A DNA stretch of 64,000 bases, taken from IMG/VR virus record IMGVR_UViG_3300020172_001405, positions 37,465 through 101,464 of that record. One strand, given 5' to 3'. Of this stretch, positions 60,211-64,000 are shown piece by piece. The stretch comes from a virus. The translations under genes were made by a program, and so were the position numbers. A model generated the notes under the pieces. It saw only the letters and a program-made list of their open reading frames with translations, had not been told where the DNA came from and did not search any database. The first letter of the stretch is position 1. Each line of letters starts with the position of its first letter.

Positions 60211-60762
60211 CTACTTACCGCAGGTTGGGCACTTAGCTGCTGCTGGAGCCGCTGCCCCTGCTGCCTTGAACTTAGGGCGACCAAAGCCAACGATTGAAAT
60301 CAAGACTCCAGCCTTGTTCTTCTTAAATGCACGAAGCTGCTTGCACACTTCTCCGCCATTTCTTTGGCTTCCAGACTTCTTTGAAGATGTGTTGCCTTCT
60401 ATGCACCAAACGGTTCCGTCTTCATTGTCTTTTACAACAATGCCTACATGGCTAATTCGGTCTACACCATCTGAAGGAAAATCAAAATAAACGATATCTC
60501 CTGGTTCTGGGTCTGCAACGTCCCCATCAATCCACTGACCAGCCTTCTTAAATGCTTGCGCTCCGCCGGGTGTGTACACAGTATTAGGTACCTTTACCCC
60601 AGCTTCGTTAGCGCACCAGTTAATAAAACTTCCGCACCATGGTTGAAAGTTAGCTTTAGTGTACTTGCCGTACTTTGTCTCATTGTCTTTAGGGCCTTCA
60701 ATAGTGCCTAGCTCTGCTGTAGCAACTTCAATAAGGCGGGCCGCTGTTCCTTGGTCTGCCAT
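60211..60762 (-). CDS. CHAP-domain endolysin
   Basis: 183 aa. The catalytic Cys is in QPWCGSFINWC and the His in ISHVGIVV, with EGN (ECIEGNTSS-like WCIEGNTSSKK) as the Glu/Asn of the CHAP triad. GDIVYF matches the fold. The C-terminal tail (AAGAAAPAAAKCPTCGK) has a CxxC and an Ala/Pro linker. It cleaves a peptidoglycan amide or crosslink and is the likely endolysin. Confidence 0.82.
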   Translation of the reverse strand: MADQGTAARLIEVATAELGTIEGPKDNETKYGKYTKANFQPWCGSFINWCANEAGVKVPNTVYTPGGAQAFKKAGQWIDGDVADPEPGDIVYFDFPSDGVDRISHVGIVVKDNEDGTVWCIEGNTSSKKSGSQRNGGEVCKQLRAFKKNKAGVLISIVGFGRPKFKAAGAAAPAAAKCPTCGK

Positions 60763-60998
60763 TACTTACCCTTTCTCTTTCTCTTTATTGGAATTTTAGG
60801 TGTTGACGGAGACTCGGTGCGTACGCCCTTGCGAACCTTCTCTTCTCGATCATTAAGTTTGGGAATGTTTTCGTTTTTTAACTGGGGAAAACCTTTAACG
60901 GCTTCCTTTGTATTAAGACGGAATTCTTTAGTAGTGTTTTTATACTTAACTTTGCCCGAACCTTTTTTACGCGGTAAGTTTTTTTTTGTAGATTCCAT
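60762..60998 (-). CDS. Small basic protein
   Basis: 78 aa from the ATG at 60998, chosen because the longer frame begins inside the upstream membrane-protein gene. Almost a third Lys/Arg (KKNLPRKKGSGKVKYKN, IPIKRKRKGK). No motif. No clear ribosome binding site at the chosen start. Position next to the endolysin suggests lysis- or virion-associated expression. Confidence 0.5.
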   Translation of the reverse strand: MESTKKNLPRKKGSGKVKYKNTTKEFRLNTKEAVKGFPQLKNENIPKLNDREEKVRKGVRTESPSTPKIPIKRKRKGK

Positions 60999-61002
60999 TA
61001 TT

Positions 61003-61410
61003 TTATTTGTCCCAATCTTCGTCAACGGGTTGTTCTTCTGGCATAGCGCCATTTGGCTTTGCTGCTAAACGAGCAGCGGTGGCATCAATCTCTGCTTCAA
61101 GCTTCTTATCAGCCTGTGTGTTCTTAGCGTCCATCTCTTTGTTCTGTAGTTGGGCTGCCATAACGTCTTTAGCGCCAGAAGAACCAATAAGAATGCCCGC
61201 GAGTGTTCCCGTAATAAAAGTAGCAATGCTGCCTAGAACATTGAAGAACATCTTGTCATTTTCTGACTGTGCTCCAATTGGCTGCGTTACAAACAAAAGG
61301 CCATAAAGAATGCCGAGTGATGTGCATAGCAAGATTGTTCCTAGTGTAATTCCTAGAACAAACTTTAATCTAGCATCTAGATCTTGTGGTGTTAGCTTTT
61401 CTTTAGCCAT
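61003..61410 (-). CDS. Two-TM holin candidate
   Basis: 135 aa. Two hydrophobic segments FVLGITLGTILLCTSLGILY and NVLGSIATFITGTLAGILIG, a short loop between them and a charged helical C-terminus (AAQLQNKEMDAKNTQADKKL). Such class II-like topology beside an endolysin gene suggests a holin, but not proven. Confidence 0.6.
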   Translation of the reverse strand: MAKEKLTPQDLDARLKFVLGITLGTILLCTSLGILYGLLFVTQPIGAQSENDKMFFNVLGSIATFITGTLAGILIGSSGAKDVMAAQLQNKEMDAKNTQADKKLEAEIDATAARLAAKPNGAMPEEQPVDEDWDK

Positions 61411-61603
61411 TTGGTGTTCCTTCTGGTTGAGGTGTTTTTACTAAGTCTACAGGACAAGTTTGTGACGCAGTGCAAATAGGGGGCTTACATTCTGCGATTT
61501 CCCAGTTTTTTGGGTCCTGGCAAGGATATCGATAGAAACCTTGATAGCCGCAGCCAGTTAAAGATAAGGCTAATATTGCGGCTAGTAAAGACCTTTTAAT
61601 CAT
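61403..61603 (-). CDS. Small lipoprotein
   Basis: 66 aa. Signal LLAAILALSLTGC with the lipobox LTGC, then YRYPCQDPKNWEIAECKPPI and CTASQTCPVDLV. The YRYPCQDPxNWxxxECxPPxC core is common in small phage lipoproteins from aquatic phages, where it has been considered spanin-like. In a Gram-positive host a spanin role is less likely; membrane display is certain only as far as the signal. Confidence 0.65.
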   Translation of the reverse strand: MIKRSLLAAILALSLTGCGYQGFYRYPCQDPKNWEIAECKPPICTASQTCPVDLVKTPQPEGTPNG

Positions 61604-61770
61604 TCTTCATCCTTTGGATTACGTAATCGGTAAGTCACCGCCCACGCAAATATTGTGCCTACAATCGCATAGCCTACAATAGTTTTAGCTGACCCGTCTA
61701 GAACAACCCAGGCAATAAACATGCCTAATAGTGTCCATAGCTGGTCGATCATATCTCTTAGTACTCTCAC
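61600..61770 (-). CDS. Small two-TM membrane protein
   Basis: 56 aa, found by hand. GTG start with GGAG six bases ahead; stop overlaps the lipoprotein ATG (ATGA). Two hydrophobic segments: [20 protein letters not shown] and [19 protein letters not shown]. Ends RNPKDEE. Could be a second holin/antiholin or a lysis regulator. Confidence 0.65.
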   Translation of the reverse strand: MRVLRDMIDQLWTLLGMFIAWVVLDGSAKTIVGYAIVGTIFAWAVTYRLRNPKDEE

Positions 61771-63650
61771 GGTTTTCTCCTATATCCTGATGGGCCAGAA
61801 GCGCCTCCGCCTCCAGTACTTCCTCCTGTTGAGCCACTTGCAGCACCTGCAGCAGCACCAACAGCATTTATCGCAGCACCTGCTGCAATAACTGTTGCAA
61901 CAACAGCTTTTGTTGATTCTTCACGCTCTTCAGTGGACATATCAGCACCGATACTTGCGAATGCTTGTAGTGCTTCACCTGGGTCGCTAAATATTGCGCC
62001 GATTAATTCCGATGGGTTTTCTAGTAAAACTAGAGCCGCAGCTACGTCTGCTGTAATTATAACTTCGTTCCCTTCTTCATCCTGCCTAACCTCAACAGGG
62101 GTCTCTTCAGGAAGGTCTTTGTACTCAATTCCAGCATCTTGGATCTGCTCTTTAGTAAGAGTCTCGCCAGGGACTACTGATTCAATAAGAGCTTCCGCAA
62201 CTAATTCCTTTTCGGCGGTAGTCAATTTTCCGTCTTCAGACAAAGCCTCAGATAGAGCAGACACTTCTTCAGCCGTAACTTCACCATCTGCGTTTAAAGC
62301 ATCCATAACGGCTTCAGAATCAGCAGCAGAAAGAGTGCCGTCAGATAAAACATCCTCTACAGCACTGGCGACTTCTTCAGCTTCTGTGGTAGGATCTGGT
62401 TCTGGTTCTGGAGCAGGTTCCGGAGCAATTTCTTCAATAGGAGGTTCTAATGGTTCTGTGGACGGATTTTCTGGCTCTGGCTCTGGTAACACTGGTTCTA
62501 GTGGTGGTTCCTCGGGTGTGGCAGGTTCCTCAGGCGCCTCGGGCTCTACGGGTGGCGCTTCGGGCTCTACCGGTTCTGGTAGGGGCTCTGTGGGTGGCTC
62601 TGGCTCTTCTGTGGGTGGGTCAATAGGTGTTGGCTCAGGATCAGGTATTGCGACAGGTGGTTCAGTCTCTACGGGAGGCTCAGGAACAGGTTCTGGCGTT
62701 GGCTCAGGAACAGGTACGGGCTCTAGGGTTGGCGGCGGCTCAGTTGGAGTCACTGGCACAGGCTCAGAAGGCGGCAATGGAGTGGGATCTACAGGGGGCA
62801 CGGGCGTTGGTTCGGGCTGAGGAACAGGTTGAGGTTCTGGAACCGTGGGAGAAACCACAGGTGGTTCGGGAGATGGAGTTGGGGTAGGTGTCGGAGTTGA
62901 TTCTGGTTGTGGTTGTGGTGTTGGTTCCACTGCTGGTGGGATTGTTGGTATGGGTGTTGGCTCAACAGGAACAGGAGTAGGTGATGGAGTTGGTTCTGGT
63001 GTTTGTGGGGTTGCTGATGGGCTCGGTTCTGGGCTACTGGTCGGTGTTACTTCGGGTGTGGCGCTTGGAGAAGGAGTTGGCGCAGGCGTTGGCTCAGGTT
63101 GAGGAGTTGGCTCCGAAGTCGGAGTGGGTGTGGGTTCAGAAGTCGGAGTGGGAGTCGGTGAAGGTGAGACAGACGGACTTGGAGATGGCTCTGGACTCGG
63201 CACGGGGGAAGTTGATGGTTCGGGAGTAGGGGTTGTCGCGGTTGCTGTATCAGAAGGTGTTGGAGTCGGAGTAGGGGTTGTTGCAGTAGATGTATCAGAA
63301 GGTGTAGGTGTAGGAGATGGTTCTGGAGTAGGTGTTGGAGTTGGAGTTGGCTCTACTCCACCGTAATAACGAAGTGGTCCTTCAGGAACAGTTGTTGAAA
63401 CAAAAATTGGAAATCCACCAGAAAATCCGCCTTCACAGTACAGGCGTGCAATATCACCTTTACCTTGGAAAAAGATGTTTGAGTTATCCCAGCCAACGTT
63501 AGAAACTTTTTGAGTTCCGTCGTCTTTGGCGCAGGTGATTGTTGTACCCGCTGGGGTCATGGCTGCATAAGCAGGGTTCGGGAATAATAAAGGAAAGAAG
63601 GCTCCGGATATTAAAACAAATAGTGCTGCGAATAGGCGCAAGCGCTTCAT
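61767..63650 (-). CDS. Secreted Pro/Thr-rich surface protein
   Basis: 627 aa. Signal peptide ([20 protein letters not shown] then NPAYAAM). Residues 31-98 form a small beta domain with two cysteines ([18 protein letters not shown]). About 100-420 is a Pro/Thr/Glu/Ser repeat region ([10 protein letters not shown] and related), like the wall-spanning stalks of Gram-positive proteins. About 420-480 has three DGxxTxxE elements ([30 protein letters not shown]), possibly calcium-binding. The C-terminus is Ala/Gly rich. Probably secreted and wall-associated; function unknown. Confidence 0.7.
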   Translation of the reverse strand: MKRLRLFAALFVLISGAFFPLLFPNPAYAAMTPAGTTITCAKDDGTQKVSNVGWDNSNIFFQGKGDIARLYCEGGFSGGFPIFVSTTVPEGPLRYYGGVEPTPTPTPTPEPSPTPTPSDTSTATTPTPTPTPSDTATATTPTPEPSTSPVPSPEPSPSPSVSPSPTPTPTSEPTPTPTSEPTPQPEPTPAPTPSPSATPEVTPTSSPEPSPSATPQTPEPTPSPTPVPVEPTPIPTIPPAVEPTPQPQPESTPTPTPTPSPEPPVVSPTVPEPQPVPQPEPTPVPPVDPTPLPPSEPVPVTPTEPPPTLEPVPVPEPTPEPVPEPPVETEPPVAIPDPEPTPIDPPTEEPEPPTEPLPEPVEPEAPPVEPEAPEEPATPEEPPLEPVLPEPEPENPSTEPLEPPIEEIAPEPAPEPEPDPTTEAEEVASAVEDVLSDGTLSAADSEAVMDALNADGEVTAEEVSALSEALSEDGKLTTAEKELVAEALIESVVPGETLTKEQIQDAGIEYKDLPEETPVEVRQDEEGNEVIITADVAAALVLLENPSELIGAIFSDPGEALQAFASIGADMSTEEREESTKAVVATVIAAGAAINAVGAAAGAASGSTGGSTGGGGASGPSGYRRKP

Positions 63651-63654
63651 ATGT

Positions 63655-63670
63655 AAAACTAATATATCAT
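63655..63670 (-). promoter_or_regulatory. Extended -10 promoter giving a near-leaderless mRNA
   Basis: On the minus strand ATGATATATT contains TG-n-TATATT, an extended -10, with its last base 10 bases before the ATG at 63650. A start about seven bases after it gives a leader of only about four bases. No ribosome binding site precedes the ATG, which is consistent. No good -35 is visible. Confidence 0.5.
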
Positions 63671-63680
63671 TTTAAAATGC

Positions 63681-63704
63681 AAAAAGCCCGCCAAACTGGC
63701 GGGC
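63681..63704 (-). terminator. Rho-independent terminator
   Basis: On the minus strand GCCCGCC-AGTTT-GGCGGGC is followed by TTTTT. It ends the partial gene at 63726 and lies directly upstream of the extended -10 element, so it isolates the Pro/Thr-rich protein's transcript. On the plus strand the stem is followed by TTTT only. Confidence 0.85.
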
Positions 63705-63725
63705 CTTTTGTTTGTGTTGGAAAGC

Positions 63726-64000
63726 TTATGAAGCTGCTGCCCAAGGTGTGATTGTGATCGTAGCTGTTGAAGCAACTGAAGCTGTTCCAGCTGCAACTGA
63801 CTGAGTCTTGAGTGTTCCAGCAACACCAGAAACAACACCAGCAAGACTTGTTAGAGCCTGTACTGTAGTTGCTGTTCCAGTTACTGTGAACACGTTTGCG
63901 CTTGTAACAGCAAGAACTGTCCAAGTACCGTTTACGCCATCTCCACCAGAAACGTCAGAAATCGTTACCTTGTTACCTGCAACAAAGCCGTGGCTTGCTG
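63726..64000 (-). CDS. Structural/surface protein, C-terminal part only
   Basis: Ninety codons visible before the stop TAA at 63726; the gene continues past 64000. The visible segment opens with ASHGFVAGNKVTISDVSGGD, then VNGTWTVLAVTSANVFTVTG, a small beta domain (HGFxxGxxVTISxVSG...NGTxTVxxVTxxxFTVT) common in phage tail, fibre or decoration proteins. The end is Ala/Thr/Ser-rich. It seems to be the last gene of another operon because a terminator follows. Confidence 0.55.
   Translation of the reverse strand, partial: ASHGFVAGNKVTISDVSGGDGVNGTWTVLAVTSANVFTVTGTATTVQALTSLAGVVSGVAGTLKTQSVAAGTASVASTATITITPWAAAS

Noticed and set aside
61933-63366. Long plus-strand Gly/Ser/Val-rich ORFs
   Set aside because: They are antisense shadows of the Pro/Thr-rich secreted protein, whose signal peptide, promoter and context are on the minus strand.
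1-64000. Lysogeny functions, tRNA genes, IS elements
   Set aside because: No integrase, excisionase, CI-like repressor, transposase, cloverleaf or flanking repeats were recognised; tRNA absence should be confirmed with a tRNA finder.

Overview
The window reads as part of a large tailed-phage genome with a contractile (myovirus-type) tail. Almost every gene is on the minus strand, packed with 1-44 base overlaps, many of the ATGA, TAATG or GTGA type. Two WhiB-family genes (716-1030 and 9900-10154) point to an actinobacterial host, because WhiB iron-sulfur regulators are essentially confined to Actinobacteria and their phages. The structural genes, the many 2-oxoglutarate/Fe(II) oxygenases, the small zinc-ribbon proteins and the YRYPCQD-type lipoprotein resemble modules I associate with aquatic T4-like (cyano)phages. 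A phage of an aquatic actinobacterium is therefore my best guess; this is inference. No integrase, lysogeny repressor, tRNA, rRNA, IS element or CRISPR array was seen.

Layout in window coordinates (transcription runs right to left except for one gene). 1-13621 is replication and recombination: replication-initiator-like wHTH protein, AAA+ helicase loader, SWIM-type zinc protein, DnaB-like helicase, WhiB, DnaG-type primase, SNF2-like helicase, ribbon-helix-helix and MerR-like regulators, ssDNA-binding-like protein, family A DNA polymerase, RecA/UvsX-like recombinase, Holliday-junction-resolvase-like nuclease, a second WhiB and a truncated RecB/Cas4-type nuclease. 13645-31311 is the tail: baseplate I-like, J-like, gp25-like, OB-fold spike and a hub protein split over two genes, then LysM protein, tape measure with two peptidoglycan-hydrolase domains, chaperone-like pair with a possible programmed frameshift, tube, sheath and tail-completion proteins. 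31426-35870 holds tiny Cys-rich and EF-hand proteins, neck-like proteins and fibre genes, including one with a 36-cysteine insert.

35942-43664 is the most unusual block. It has seven 2OG-Fe(II) oxygenases of the prolyl-4-hydroxylase type, interleaved with a short-chain dehydrogenase, a glutathione-peroxidase-like protein and two related proteins of unknown function. It sits between two fibre clusters. The second cluster (43933-49075) includes a fibronectin-III protein ending in a long Phe-Phe-Pro repeat and a Cys-rich tip. An inferred model is that the cassette modifies virion or host-surface proteins.

49072-58519 carries connector, major capsid, scaffold, portal and large terminase genes, separated by several strong hairpins. 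58751-59272 is the only plus-strand gene, a secreted lysozyme-like protein closed by a bidirectional terminator. 59305-61770 is a lysis region (cupin-type oxygenase, zinc protein, CHAP endolysin, two-TM holin candidate, small lipoprotein, small two-TM protein). 61767-63650 is a secreted Pro/Thr-rich protein with an almost leaderless promoter. 63726-64000 is the 3' end of another gene that runs off the window.

All functions are from reading motifs by eye; no database search was possible.
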